Shown here piece after piece: positions 1 to 9,359 of a stretch of 64,000 bases of DNA (its first letter is position 1; each line of letters begins with the position of its first letter). The stretch comes from SZAS-103 sp038226665 (GTDB lineage Bacteria > Pseudomonadota > Gammaproteobacteria > Xanthomonadales > Xanthomonadaceae). A model generated the notes under the pieces. That model was given only the letters and a program-made list of their open reading frames with translations. It did not search any database and was not told the DNA's origin. Where the stretch lies: positions 186,001 through 250,000 of the forward strand of contig JBBRQI010000002.1 in the NCBI GenBank assembly GCA_038226665.1. The letters are read 5' to 3'. The translations under genes were made by a program, and so were the position numbers.

Positions 1-252
1 GGATACGTGGAGATCGATGATGAAGCGTCCTTCCAGGACGAAGAAGAACTCGTCGTCGTTCTCGTGTTTGTGCCAGTGGTATTCGCCCTGCATCACGCCG
101 AGGCGCACCACCGAATCGTTGACCTTGCACAAGGTCTGGTTGTACCAGCGATCCGTGCACGATTTCACCAATGCCGGCACGTCCACCACGGCAAGCGCCG
201 GGAACTTGACGTCGAGGTGGGTTGCATAGGGGTACGATTCATTGTCAGTCAT
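1..252 (-). CDS. cupin-domain protein, 3' end cut by window edge
   Basis: The first 84 residues of a small cupin are visible; the C-terminus lies outside the window. The protein has a conserved cupin metal-site segment: HWHKHENDDEFFFVLEG gives the H-x-H...E pattern of motif 1, followed by RFIIDLHV. The start is the ATG at 252, because a strong Shine-Dalgarno (GGAAGGAG on the minus strand, about 260-268) sits just upstream. It is transcribed divergently from smc across a 183-base gap. The substrate cannot be told from the sequence; small single-domain cupins of this kind include many uncharacterised sugar- or oxygenase-like proteins. Confidence 0.8.
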   Translation of the reverse strand, partial: MTDNESYPYATHLDVKFPALAVVDVPALVKSCTDRWYNQTLCKVNDSVVRLGVMQGEYHWHKHENDDEFFFVLEGRFIIDLHVS

Positions 253-337
253 GGCGGCTCCTTCCGTGGGAGTCTTGCGTAGTGGCTGACTTGTATCAAG
301 CGGACGCCGCGACCGCGACGGGAGCGAGTCGGGCCGT

Positions 338-343
338 TATACT
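338..343 (+). promoter_or_regulatory. possible -10 element for smc
   Basis: TATACT in the divergent cupin-smc spacer, roughly 90 bases before the smc start, in otherwise GC-rich DNA. No convincing -35 is visible at 16-18 bases upstream, so this is a weak suggestion only. The rest of 253-435 shows nothing else I recognise. Confidence 0.25.
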
Positions 344-435
344 GACGACTCAGGCGCGGCCAGCCGCCAGGCGCTTTCGGCGCGGCCACGCATCCCAGTC
401 ATTCCGCCAGTCGCGGCGCCCAGTTCGCGGTACCC

Positions 436-3400
436 ATGCGTCTATCCACGATCAAGCTCGCCGGTTTCAAATCCTTCGTCGATCCCACGACGCTGCACCT
501 GCCGGGCAACATGACCGGCGTGGTCGGCCCGAACGGTTGCGGCAAGTCCAACATCATCGATGCGGTGCGCTGGGTGATGGGCGAGAGTTCGGCGAGCCGC
601 CTGCGCGGCGACAACCTGACCGATGTCATTTTTTCGGGGTCGTCCTCGCGCAAGCCGGTCAGCCAGGCCACGGTCGAGCTGATCTTCGACAACAGCGATG
701 GCACGGTCGGCGGCGAGTTCGCGCGGTTCGGCGAGATCTCGGTCAAGCGCACCGTGAGTCGCGATTCGATCAGCACCTATTATCTCAACGGCACGCGTTG
801 CCGCCGGCGCGACATCACCGACCTGTTCCTCGGCACGGGTTTGGGCCCGCGCAGTTATTCGATCATCGAACAGGGAATGATCTCGCAGATCATCGAGGCG
901 AAGCCCGAGGAACTGCGCACGTATCTCGAAGAAGCGGCTGGCATCTCCAGGTACAAGGAGCGCCGCAAGGAAACCGAAACGCGCATCCGCCACACGCGCG
1001 AGAACCTCGATCGTCTGAAAGACTTGCGCGAGGAAGTCGGCAAGCAGATCGAACACCTGCGCAAACAGGCGCGTGCAGCCGAGCAGTACCAGAAGTTGAA
1101 ACTCGATTATCGCGACCGCGAAGCACAGTTGCACGCGCTCGAATACCGCCGCCTCGACGCCGAACTGACGACGCTACGCGCGGACCTCGCGCGCGACGAA
1201 ACGAAACTGCAGTCGCTGCTCGCCGACCAGCGCCAGGCCGAAGCGTTGATCGAAGCCGGGCGCGGTCGCCATGCCGAAGCGGGCGACGGCATGAACCTCG
1301 CGCAGTCGGCGGTGTATCGCGTCGGCGGCGAAATCGCGCGCATCGAGCAGCAGATCCAGCACCAGCGCGAATTGCGCCAGCGCCTCGAACAGAGTCGCGG
1401 CGAAGCGCAGACCGCGTTGAACGAATTAACCGGTTTGATCGATGGCGACGAATCGCAGTTGCGGGACTTGCAGGCAGCAATCGCCGAAGCCGAGCCATCG
1501 CTAAGCGAACTTGCGCGCAACGACGCAACGCACCAAGAGGCATTGCGCGCCGCAGAAACCGCGCTTGCCGACTGGCAGCAGCGCTGGAATGCCTGCACGG
1601 GCGCGCATGCCGAAGTCGCTCGCGCAGCCGAAGTGGAACGCACGCGTATCGACTTCCTCGATCGGCAATCGGTGGAAGCGGGACGTCGCCGCGATGCGAT
1701 GACCAGCGAACGCGCGGGCCTCGATATCGCCGCGCTCGGCGACGCATTGCAGAAGTTGCGCGACAACCACGACACGCAACGCAGCGAACTCGATGCGCAC
1801 ATGACGCACCTCGAATCGCACAAGCAGGCGCACGCCGGGTTGCAGGCGCAGGAACGCCAGCAGCAAACCGAACTCGCGACGTTGCGCCAGCAATTACAGG
1901 CCGCGCGCGGCAAGCTGGGTTCCCTGGAAACTTTGCAGCAAGCGGCGCTCGGGCAGGAATCCGGCGCTGGCCGCGCATGGCTCAAGCAACAAGGACTGGA
2001 CTCTGCCGCACGTCTTGGCGAATGCCTGCAAGTTGCAGTGGGCTGGGAAACCGCCGTCGAAACCGTGCTCGCGCGATTGCTTGAAGCGGTGACGGTCGAT
2101 GGCATTGCTGCGCATCTGCCTGCGCTGACGGCGTTGAAGGATGGCCGGATCGCCTTGATGGATCCAGGCGAAGGCGCGCTTGAGGTTTCGGCTTCCTCGC
2201 TTGCGGCGCAAGTACAGGGCCCGCTTGCTGCACGCCGAATCCTCGCGCGCGTGCATTGCGCCGACGACATCGCGGCTGCCCAAGCATTGTTGCCGACGCT
2301 TGCCGATGGCGAAGCAGTGGTAACTCGCGCTGGCGAATGGCTAGGCGCGGGCTGGGCGCGTGTGCTGCGCAGCGGCGAAGCGCAGCACGGCGCCTTGTTG
2401 CGCGAACGCGAGATCCAGCAATTGCGCACCGAGATCGCGGTATTCGCGAAACGCGAATCGGAACTTGTCGATGCGCAGGCCACGTTGCGTACGCAATTGA
2501 AGGACGCCGAACAAAAACGCGAAGATACGCAGCGCACGTTGTATCTCGCCCATCGCAGTGTCGCCGAGCTTGCTGGCCAGTTGCAGAGCCAGCAAGGCCG
2601 GCTCGATTCGGCGAGCGCGCGTTCGCGGCAACTCGACGCCGAACTCTCGCAACTCGCACACACTTTGCAGCAATCGCACACCGATGCGAGCGAAGCGCGC
2701 GCTCGACTCGAAATTGCCGTCGCCGGCATGGGCGAACACGAAACCACGCGGCAGGAACTCGACCACGAGCGCCGCGAACGCGCGCAACAAGTCGATGCCG
2801 CGCGCAACGCCGCGCGCGAAGCACGCGATACTGCGCATCGCACTGCGTTGACACTCGAATCGCATCGCGCGCGCACCCTCGCGCTCAGCCAGGCGCTCGA
2901 ACGCATGCGCGCGCAGCGCACGCAATTGCAGAGCCGCATGCAGGAACTCGTCGCCCAGCTCGCCGACGGCGATGCGCCGGTGCAGGCATTGCAGGGCGAA
3001 CGCCAGGCCAGCCTCGAACAACGCATCGTCGTCGAAAAGGACCTCGCCGCCGCGCGTGGCGTGCTGGAAGGCATCGACGCCGAACTGCGTGCGCACGAAC
3101 AGACCCGCCAGCAGCGCGACCAGCAATCGCTGGGACAACGCGAAGCGATGTCGCGCCGCCAGCTAGACGAACAGATGCTCGCGCTCAAGGCCGAGCAGCA
3201 CGCGCAAGCGATCGCCGCAGCCGGCCTCGAACTTCCCGTCGTGCTCGAAGCGCTGCCCGCCGAGGCCGATGTCGATGCCGCGCAGAAAGCGCTCATCGAT
3301 CTGGACGCGAGAATTCGCCGGCTTGAACCGGTCAACCTCGCTGCGATCCAGGAATACGGCGAGCAGTCCGAACGCAAGCAATACCTCGATGCGCAGAACG

Positions 3401-3939
3401 AGGACCTCGTCAGTGCGCTGGAAACGCTGGAAGCCGCGATCCGCAAGATCGATCGCGAGACGCGCGGCCGCTTCAAGGACACCTTCGATCGGGTCAACGC
3501 CGGCGTGCAGGAACTCTATCCGCGACTGTTCGGCGGCGGCCATGCCTACCTGGAACTCACCGGCGAGGATCTACTCGACACCGGCGTGACCCTGATGGCG
3601 CGTCCGCCCGGCAAACGCGTCTCGAACATTTCGTTGCTGTCCGGCGGCGAGAAGGCGATGACCGCGGTTGCGCTGGTGTTCGCGATCTTCCGGCTCAATC
3701 CTGCGCCGTTCTGCCTGCTCGACGAGGTGGACGCGCCGCTCGACGAGGCAAACGTCGAGCGATTCTGTAACATGGTCACGGAGATGTCCGAGAAGGTGCA
3801 GTTCCTGTTCGTGACCCACAACAAGGGCACCATGCAGGCGGCGCAGCAACTCAGCGGCGTCACGATGCGCGAGCCGGGCGTTTCGCGGCTGGTGTCGGTC
3901 GACCTTGCCGAGGCCGCGCGCCTTGCCGGCGTGGCCTGA
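436..3939 (+). CDS. smc: chromosome segregation protein SMC
   Basis: Structural-maintenance-of-chromosomes ATPase, 1167 residues, which is the usual bacterial SMC length. Head domain halves are at both ends: Walker A GPNGCGKS at 31-38, ABC signature LLSGGEKA around 1067-1074, Walker B CLLDEVD ending at D1096-E1097-V1098-D1099. Between them are two long Glu/Arg/Gln-rich coiled coils flanking a hinge near residues 520-650. SMC homodimers with ScpA/ScpB (not in this window) load on DNA near the origin and extrude loops to separate replicated chromosomes; this replaces the MukBEF system of enterics. The start ATG lacks a strong Shine-Dalgarno but gives the typical N-terminus MRLSTIKLAGFKSF. zipA follows 139 bases downstream. 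Confidence 0.97.
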   Translation: MRLSTIKLAGFKSFVDPTTLHLPGNMTGVVGPNGCGKSNIIDAVRWVMGESSASRLRGDNLTDVIFSGSSSRKPVSQATVELIFDNSDGTVGGEFARFGEISVKRTVSRDSISTYYLNGTRCRRRDITDLFLGTGLGPRSYSIIEQGMISQIIEAKPEELRTYLEEAAGISRYKERRKETETRIRHTRENLDRLKDLREEVGKQIEHLRKQARAAEQYQKLKLDYRDREAQLHALEYRRLDAELTTLRADLARDETKLQSLLADQRQAEALIEAGRGRHAEAGDGMNLAQSAVYRVGGEIARIEQQIQHQRELRQRLEQSRGEAQTALNELTGLIDGDESQLRDLQAAIAEAEPSLSELARNDATHQEALRAAETALADWQQRWNACTGAHAEVARAAEVERTRIDFLDRQSVEAGRRRDAMTSERAGLDIAALGDALQKLRDNHDTQRSELDAHMTHLESHKQAHAGLQAQERQQQTELATLRQQLQAARGKLGSLETLQQAALGQESGAGRAWLKQQGLDSAARLGECLQVAVGWETAVETVLARLLEAVTVDGIAAHLPALTALKDGRIALMDPGEGALEVSASSLAAQVQGPLAARRILARVHCADDIAAAQALLPTLADGEAVVTRAGEWLGAGWARVLRSGEAQHGALLREREIQQLRTEIAVFAKRESELVDAQATLRTQLKDAEQKREDTQRTLYLAHRSVAELAGQLQSQQGRLDSASARSRQLDAELSQLAHTLQQSHTDASEARARLEIAVAGMGEHETTRQELDHERRERAQQVDAARNAAREARDTAHRTALTLESHRARTLALSQALERMRAQRTQLQSRMQELVAQLADGDAPVQALQGERQASLEQRIVVEKDLAAARGVLEGIDAELRAHEQTRQQRDQQSLGQREAMSRRQLDEQMLALKAEQHAQAIAAAGLELPVVLEALPAEADVDAAQKALIDLDARIRRLEPVNLAAIQEYGEQSERKQYLDAQNEDLVSALETLEAAIRKIDRETRGRFKDTFDRVNAGVQELYPRLFGGGHAYLELTGEDLLDTGVTLMARPPGKRVSNISLLSGGEKAMTAVALVFAIFRLNPAPFCLLDEVDAPLDEANVERFCNMVTEMSEKVQFLFVTHNKGTMQAAQQLSGVTMREPGVSRLVSVDLAEAARLAGVA

Positions 3940-4078
3940 GGTGCTATTGCTGGATGGAGTCAGGATGCAATGAATTCCGCGAGGATCGCTCATGTGGATA
4001 ACAGGCTCCGTTACGACGCATCAGCGGTTTTGTTTGCCTCCGCAACGCTGGATGAGAAACGCTGTATGAGATCGGCCC

Positions 4079-4897
4079 ATGAGTGACGTGAACCTGTTGC
4101 GCCTGATCATCGGCATCGCATGCGTGCTGTTGATTGTGGCGATTTATTTCCTCGGCAAGCCGCGCAAGCCCGACCAGGGACGCCGCGTGGATGGGCGACG
4201 CGTGGATGCGCAGCGACCGGCGGCCGAGCGATCGGAGCCGACGCTGGGCGAAGCCATGGATCAGGCTTCGCGCAACGATGCACTCGCGAGCGTTGCTGAG
4301 CAGGCCAGCTTCCATCTTCCCGATGCAGGGTTTGCGGGCGATGCTCGCTCGCAGGAAAACGGCAAACCCGGGCTGCTGCGTCCATCGCTGGTCGGCGCGC
4401 CGCGTCCGTTGCCAGCCAGCCAGCCGACGCTGGGTATCCGTCAGGAAGAAGAATTCGATCGCATCGTGACCTTGTATGTCGCCGCGCGTGCGGGCAACCA
4501 GCTCAACGGCCCGGACCTCATCGTCGCCGCCGAAAAAGCCGGGCTCGTGCACGGGCACATGAATATCTACCATCGGCTGGTCGATGGCCATCCCGAACTG
4601 GGCCCTGTATTCAGCGTCGCGAACATGGTCAAGCCCGGTAATTTCGACCTGACCCGTGTGCAGGAATTGCGCACACCAGGCATCAGTTTTTTCATGACCC
4701 TGCCAGCGCCGATGCTCGCGCTCGATGCATGGGACGCGATGCTGCCGACCGCGCAGCGCATGGCCGAATTGCTGGACGCAATGGTGCTCGATGAAGAACG
4801 CAATGCGCTCGGCCGCCAGCGCATCGCGCACATCCGCGACGAGTTGCGCGCTTACGACCGCAAGCGCGAGCAGCAGACCATTCGACCCAACCGCTGA
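4079..4897 (+). CDS. zipA: cell division protein ZipA
   Basis: 272-residue ZipA, the inner-membrane anchor that tethers FtsZ protofilaments at the Z-ring. The N-terminus has a short periplasmic start and one hydrophobic segment (about residues 5-26), then a basic stretch and a disordered charged linker (about 30-120). The C-terminal FtsZ-binding domain (about 125-265) includes the family-typical segments around NIYHRL, FSVANMVKPG and PGISFFMTLP. It sits between smc and ligA, with only 4 bases before ligA, so zipA and ligA are probably co-transcribed. This linkage is typical of Xanthomonadales. No strong ribosome binding site is visible. Confidence 0.93.
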   Translation: MSDVNLLRLIIGIACVLLIVAIYFLGKPRKPDQGRRVDGRRVDAQRPAAERSEPTLGEAMDQASRNDALASVAEQASFHLPDAGFAGDARSQENGKPGLLRPSLVGAPRPLPASQPTLGIRQEEEFDRIVTLYVAARAGNQLNGPDLIVAAEKAGLVHGHMNIYHRLVDGHPELGPVFSVANMVKPGNFDLTRVQELRTPGISFFMTLPAPMLALDAWDAMLPTAQRMAELLDAMVLDEERNALGRQRIAHIRDELRAYDRKREQQTIRPNR

Positions 4898-4901
4898 ATC
4901 C

Positions 4902-7292
4902 ATGACGATGAAGGCGTCCGCCCGAACGGCCGCCCGCGCAGAAACCCTGCGCAGCGAACTGGCCGAACATTCGCATCGCTACCATGTGTTCGACGAGCCG
5001 ACGATTCCGGACGCCGATTACGATCGACTGATGCGCGAACTCGAAGCGATCGAGGCTGCGCACCCGGAACTGATCGCATCCGATTCGCCAACCCAGCGGG
5101 TCGGTGCGCGAGCATCGGGCGGGTTCGCGGAAGTGCGCCATGAAATCCCGATGCTGTCGCTCGCGAACGCATTCACTGATGCGGAAGTCGCGGAGTTCGT
5201 GCGTCGTATCCGCGACCGCCTCGACAGCGCTTCCCAAACGCCGATGCAGTTCTCCGTCGAGCCGAAATTCGACGGGCTTGCGATCACCTTGCGTTACGAG
5301 AACGGCCTGTTCGTGCGCGGCGCGACGCGCGGCGATGGCGAGAGCGGCGAAGACGTCACCGCAAACCTGCGCACGATCAAGAGCATTCCACTGCGCTTGC
5401 GCGGCGTGGATGTCCCTTCCCTGCTTGAAGTGCGCGGCGAGGTTTACATGCCGCGTGCGGCGTTCGAGGCTTACAACGAAGGCGCGCGCGCATCGGAAGG
5501 ACGCATCAAGCCGCTGGTGAATCCGCGCAATGGCGCTGCCGGTTCGCTGCGCCAACTCGATCCGGGCATCACCGTGCAACGTCCACTCGCGTTCTACGCG
5601 TACGCGGTTGGCGTCGCGGACTTCGCCAAGAATTCCGATGGCGCATTGCCGCCGACGCACTCGCAAGTGCTTGCACAGTTGCGCGAGTGGGGAATACCGG
5701 TGAGTGCGCTCGTCGAAATAGCGTCCGGTGCGGATGGTTGCCTCGATTATTACCGGCGCATCGGCGCGCAGCGGGATGCGCTGCCGTTCGACATCGACGG
5801 TGTCGTGTACAAGCTCGATGCACTCACCCTGCAGCGGGAACTCGGCTTCGTCGGGCGCGCGCCGCGCTGGGCCATCGCGCACAAGTTCCCCGCGCAGGAA
5901 CAGACGACGACGGTCGAGGACATCATCATCAACATCGGTCGCACGGGCGCGGCGACGCCAGCCGCGAAACTCAAGCCGGTCTTCGTCGGCGGAGTGACGG
6001 TGACCAATGCGACGTTGCACAACGCCGACCAGGTCGCGCGGCTCGACGTGCGCGTTGGCGATACAGTCATCGTGCGGCGTGCCGGCGACGTGATTCCAGA
6101 GGTCGTCAGCGTCGTGATCGATCAGCGACCTGACGGAACCGAACCGTGGCGAATGCCAGAACGTTGCCCGGTCTGCGGATCGCAGATCGAGCGCGAGGAA
6201 GGCGAGGCCGTCGCGCGCTGCATGGGCGGTCTGAGCTGCGCCGCGCAGCGCGTGCAGGCGATCTTCCATTTCGCGTCGCGTCGCGCGTTGGACATCGATG
6301 GACTCGGCGAACGCCTGATCGAAGGCCTGAGCGATTTCGGTTTCGTCGCATCGGTCGCTGATCTGTTCGGGCTGTCGCTCGACGATCTGCTCCAGATGAA
6401 GCGCCGTTCCGACGAGCGCGATGGTGCCACGCCGGAGACGGTGAAAGGCGGAAAGATCGCGACGAAGTGGGCGGAGAACCTTGTAGCGTCGATCGACCAC
6501 AGCCGACACACGACGCTTGCGCGATTCCTCTACGCGTTGGGCATTCCAAATGTCGGCGAGAACACATCGAAGCTGCTCGCGGCATGGTTCGGCGACATCG
6601 ACCTCGTGCGACGGATGCCATGGCCGATCCTGAAGGCAGTGCCGGATATCGGTTCCGAGGTTGCGCGCGCGATCGATCATTTCTTCGCGCAACCAGGTAA
6701 CCAGCGTGTGGTCGATCAACTGCTCGCGCGCGGTGTCGTGGTCGCCGATACGCATGCGCCGATTTCGAAACTGCGTGCCGCACTCGTTCCGGCGCGCGTG
6801 CTCGCGAACATGGAGATCCCGCGCGTCACGGAGAAACGCAGCGAGCAATTCGCAGCGACCGCCGAATCGCTGGATGCGATCGCGAAGATGCCTGCGGAAC
6901 AATGGCGCGAAGCAGGCGTTCCGAACGACACGATCGAGTCCTTGCAGAACTTTGTCGCCAGTCCGGAAGGCCGCGTACTGTTGGCGCGCTGCGATGAGGT
7001 CATGCACTTGCTCCGCGCACGTGCTTCGCAGGACGGTGGCGTTATCGCGGGTGCGCTCGAAGGCAAGACGGTCGTCCTGACCGGAACGCTTGCGTCCATG
7101 AGTCGCGATGAGGCCAAGGAAAAACTCGAGGCGCTCGGCGCAAAAGCCGCTGGAAGCGTGTCGAAGAAAACCGATTTCATCGTGGCAGGCGAATCCGCAG
7201 GCAGCAAGCTCGACAAGGCGCGCGAACTCGGCGTGGAAATCTGGGACGAGGCCCGTTTGCAGGCGTTCCTGGCGGAGCATTCGTCGCGGTGA
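4902..7292 (+). CDS. ligA: NAD-dependent DNA ligase LigA
   Basis: Seals 3'-OH/5'-phosphate nicks using NAD+. The 796-residue protein shows, in order: domain Ia (HRYHVFDEPTIPDADYDRL), the adenylation domain with motif EPKFDG and AMP-accepting Lys122, the OB fold (GRTGAATPAAKLKPVFVGG), the four-cysteine zinc finger (CPVCG ... CMGGLSC), the helix-hairpin-helix region and a C-terminal BRCT domain (EGKTVVLTGTL ... ). It is longer than the roughly 670 residues of E. coli LigA, mainly through extra sequence within and after the HhH region. I chose the ATG at 4902, just after the zipA stop; an in-frame ATG at 4908 is an alternative. The 3' end overlaps epmA by 4 bases. Confidence 0.96.
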   Translation: MTMKASARTAARAETLRSELAEHSHRYHVFDEPTIPDADYDRLMRELEAIEAAHPELIASDSPTQRVGARASGGFAEVRHEIPMLSLANAFTDAEVAEFVRRIRDRLDSASQTPMQFSVEPKFDGLAITLRYENGLFVRGATRGDGESGEDVTANLRTIKSIPLRLRGVDVPSLLEVRGEVYMPRAAFEAYNEGARASEGRIKPLVNPRNGAAGSLRQLDPGITVQRPLAFYAYAVGVADFAKNSDGALPPTHSQVLAQLREWGIPVSALVEIASGADGCLDYYRRIGAQRDALPFDIDGVVYKLDALTLQRELGFVGRAPRWAIAHKFPAQEQTTTVEDIIINIGRTGAATPAAKLKPVFVGGVTVTNATLHNADQVARLDVRVGDTVIVRRAGDVIPEVVSVVIDQRPDGTEPWRMPERCPVCGSQIEREEGEAVARCMGGLSCAAQRVQAIFHFASRRALDIDGLGERLIEGLSDFGFVASVADLFGLSLDDLLQMKRRSDERDGATPETVKGGKIATKWAENLVASIDHSRHTTLARFLYALGIPNVGENTSKLLAAWFGDIDLVRRMPWPILKAVPDIGSEVARAIDHFFAQPGNQRVVDQLLARGVVVADTHAPISKLRAALVPARVLANMEIPRVTEKRSEQFAATAESLDAIAKMPAEQWREAGVPNDTIESLQNFVASPEGRVLLARCDEVMHLLRARASQDGGVIAGALEGKTVVLTGTLASMSRDEAKEKLEALGAKAAGSVSKKTDFIVAGESAGSKLDKARELGVEIWDEARLQAFLAEHSSR

Positions 7293-8263
7293 GCGCCGAT
7301 TGGCGGCCATGCGCCGATGTCGCCGCGCTGCGCCTGCGCGCCGACCTGTACGCACTGATCCGGCAATTCTTCGCGACGCGCGGAGTGCTGGAAGTCGAGA
7401 CGCCGATCTTGTCGGAGGCCGGCAACACCGATCCGAATATCGCGAGTTTCCGTACGCAATTCAACGGCCACGTGGGCGCCGGTTCGCGCGAACGCTGGTT
7501 GCGCACATCGCCGGAATTCCCGCTGAAGCGGTTGCTCGCGGCGGGCGTAGGCGATTGCTACGAACTCGGCCGCGTTTTCCGGGATGGCGAGACGGGACGT
7601 CGGCACAATCCGGAATTCACCATGCTCGAGTGGTATCGCGTTGGCTGGGATCATCGCCCATTGATGCGCGAGACCGCCGAACTTGCTGGCGCTGCGCTCG
7701 CGCTGGTTGGGCGCATGGCGCGCGTGCGCGAGACGACCTATCGCGCATTGTTCATCGACGCGCTCGGCATCGATCCATTCATGGCCAAGGAGTCGGCATT
7801 GCGAATGGCGCTCGATGGAATCGTGATCGATCCAGCCGGCCTTCGCCGCGACGACTGGCTCGACCTGCTGGTCACGCACCGCATCCAGCCGACCTTCGCG
7901 AATGACGAACTGCTGCTTGTGCATGACTATCCGGCATCGCAGTGCGCGCTCGCGAAAATCCGCGCCGACGATCCACCGGTTGCCGAACGCTTCGAGTTGT
8001 ACCTGGGCCAGATCGAGTTGGCGAATGGTTATCACGAACTGACCGATGCGATCGAACAGCGTGCGCGTTTCGGGCGCGATCACGCATTGCGTGCACATCT
8101 CGGCGATCCGCTGCCTCCGCTGGACGAAAGCCTGCTCGCCGCGCTTGGACATGGCCTGCCGGATTGCGCAGGCGTCGCAATGGGTGTTGATCGCCTGCTG
8201 GGCGCGATGCTCTGCACGGACACGATTGGGACTGTATTGGCGTTCCCGTTCGATCGTGCGTGA
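7289..8263 (+). CDS. epmA: EF-P lysine lysyltransferase EpmA (GenX/PoxA)
   Basis: Class II lysyl-tRNA synthetase paralogue without an anticodon-binding domain (324 residues), which attaches (R)-beta-lysine to a conserved lysine of elongation factor P. Class II motifs are visible: motif 1 around FFATRGVLEVETPIL, motif 2 GRVFRDGETGRRHNPEFTMLEWY, and motif 3 GVAMGVDRLLGAML. The start is GTG at 7289, overlapping the ligA TGA in a GTGA arrangement, so translation is probably coupled. Neither epmB nor efp is in the window. Length and motifs separate it clearly from full-length LysS (about 500 residues). Confidence 0.93.
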   Translation: MSADWRPCADVAALRLRADLYALIRQFFATRGVLEVETPILSEAGNTDPNIASFRTQFNGHVGAGSRERWLRTSPEFPLKRLLAAGVGDCYELGRVFRDGETGRRHNPEFTMLEWYRVGWDHRPLMRETAELAGAALALVGRMARVRETTYRALFIDALGIDPFMAKESALRMALDGIVIDPAGLRRDDWLDLLVTHRIQPTFANDELLLVHDYPASQCALAKIRADDPPVAERFELYLGQIELANGYHELTDAIEQRARFGRDHALRAHLGDPLPPLDESLLAALGHGLPDCAGVAMGVDRLLGAMLCTDTIGTVLAFPFDRA

Positions 8264-8436
8264 CGGCCCGTTGCGGGCTGTGCGTCCAAGTGTCCGAGCG
8301 TGTGCTGGTGTCCGCACCGCGATCTTGTTCGCGTTTGCGGGAAAGACCGCGATTGCAAAAGTAGCGACTGGATCGGCGATCGGGTTTATAGTCCGTCGTG
8401 CGGGCCCAAGCCACGTTGACATAGGGAGGAATGGAA

Positions 8437-9165
8437 ATGAATCTTTTCGGACGCCTCATCATCCTTGCGCTGTTCGGGCTGCTCGCGGTACCGGCGCATG
8501 CGCAGTACTACTCCGACCCTGGGCAGGTCTTCGTTTGCAGGTCCAGCGGTTATCAACAGAATTATTGCGAAGCCGATACGCGCGGTGGGGTCACGCTTAC
8601 GCGACGGATCTCCGATTCGGCTTGCATCCAGGGCCGCACCTGGGGTTACGACCGGCGCGGCGTGTGGGTCACCCAGGGTTGCGCAGCCGAGTTCATGCTG
8701 GGCCAGCGCGGCGGCGACCGTTATGGCGAGGTGATTCGCTGCGCATCCAACGATTACCGCCAGAATTATTGCCGGATCGATTCGCGCGGCGGCGTCAGGC
8801 TCGTGCGCCAGATTTCAAATAGCGCGTGCATCCGCAATCGCACCTGGGGCTACGACGGCCGCGGGGTGTGGGTCAGCAACGGCTGCGAAGCGGAATTCTC
8901 GGTTGGTTACGGCATTGGCGACGGCCCGGGATATCGTCCGGAGCCAGGCTATGGCTACGTCGAAGCACGGGTCGTGCGCTGCGAATCGGTCAATGGCCGC
9001 ACCCAGCGCTGCAACCTGGATACCCGCGGTGGCGTGCGCCTGGCGAACCAGCTGTCTGGCAGCGGCTGCTATCAGGGCAGGACCTGGGGATGGGATCGCG
9101 ATGGAATCTGGGTCTCGAACGGTTGCCGTGCGGATTTCGCGGTCAGCGGTTACGGCCGACGCTGA
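8437..9165 (+). CDS. secreted protein with three DUF3011 repeats
   Basis: 242-residue exported protein. It has an N-terminal signal peptide ending around PAHAQ, then three imperfect units of about 60-65 residues. Each unit begins with a V-x-C-x-S/N core and carries a C-x-x-D/I-x-RGGV-x-L strand, a SxCIxxRTWGYDRRGVWV segment and a GCxAEF ending, which is the DUF3011 pattern. The spaced cysteines suggest an extracytoplasmic, disulfide-stabilised repeat protein; its function is unknown. GGGAGGA at 8424-8430 directly abuts an ATG at 8431, so I prefer the second ATG at 8437 with a 6-base spacing. It stands alone, followed by a terminator. Confidence 0.82.
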   Translation: MNLFGRLIILALFGLLAVPAHAQYYSDPGQVFVCRSSGYQQNYCEADTRGGVTLTRRISDSACIQGRTWGYDRRGVWVTQGCAAEFMLGQRGGDRYGEVIRCASNDYRQNYCRIDSRGGVRLVRQISNSACIRNRTWGYDGRGVWVSNGCEAEFSVGYGIGDGPGYRPEPGYGYVEARVVRCESVNGRTQRCNLDTRGGVRLANQLSGSGCYQGRTWGWDRDGIWVSNGCRADFAVSGYGRR

Positions 9166-9189
9166 GCCCACAAACATGAGTTGATACGA

Positions 9190-9213
9190 GACGGAGCAGG
9201 TGACTGCTCCGTC
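9190..9213 (+). terminator. hairpin terminator after the DUF3011 gene
   Basis: Perfect 10-bp stem GACGGAGCAG / CTGCTCCGTC with a GTGA loop, 24 bases past the stop codon, followed by only a short T-rich run (GCTGTTTGTG). Placement between two + strand genes fits termination of the DUF3011 transcript. Confidence 0.7.
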
Positions 9214-9359
9214 GCTGTTTGTGCGCCTGGAGTTTCGAATGCGACTGTTTCAGCATGCGCCGCAACTAATGCCGTCGCGTGTGGCGCCTGACTGGTGCGA
9301 AGATTGTCTTGAACTACTTCGTCGCGGATGACTGGTTCATGTAATGGCTGGAGCAGGCG

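Noticed and set aside
222..2084. Open frame on + strand overlapping the start of smc in another frame
   Set aside because: Arg/Ala-rich shadow of smc without recognisable motifs.
1107..3497. Very long open frame antisense to smc
   Set aside because: Product is Ser/Arg/Cys-rich with no domain; it mirrors the GC-biased third positions of smc, which has full SMC motifs.
4692..7355. Long antisense open frame over ligA
   Set aside because: No motifs; ligA on the other strand is unmistakable.
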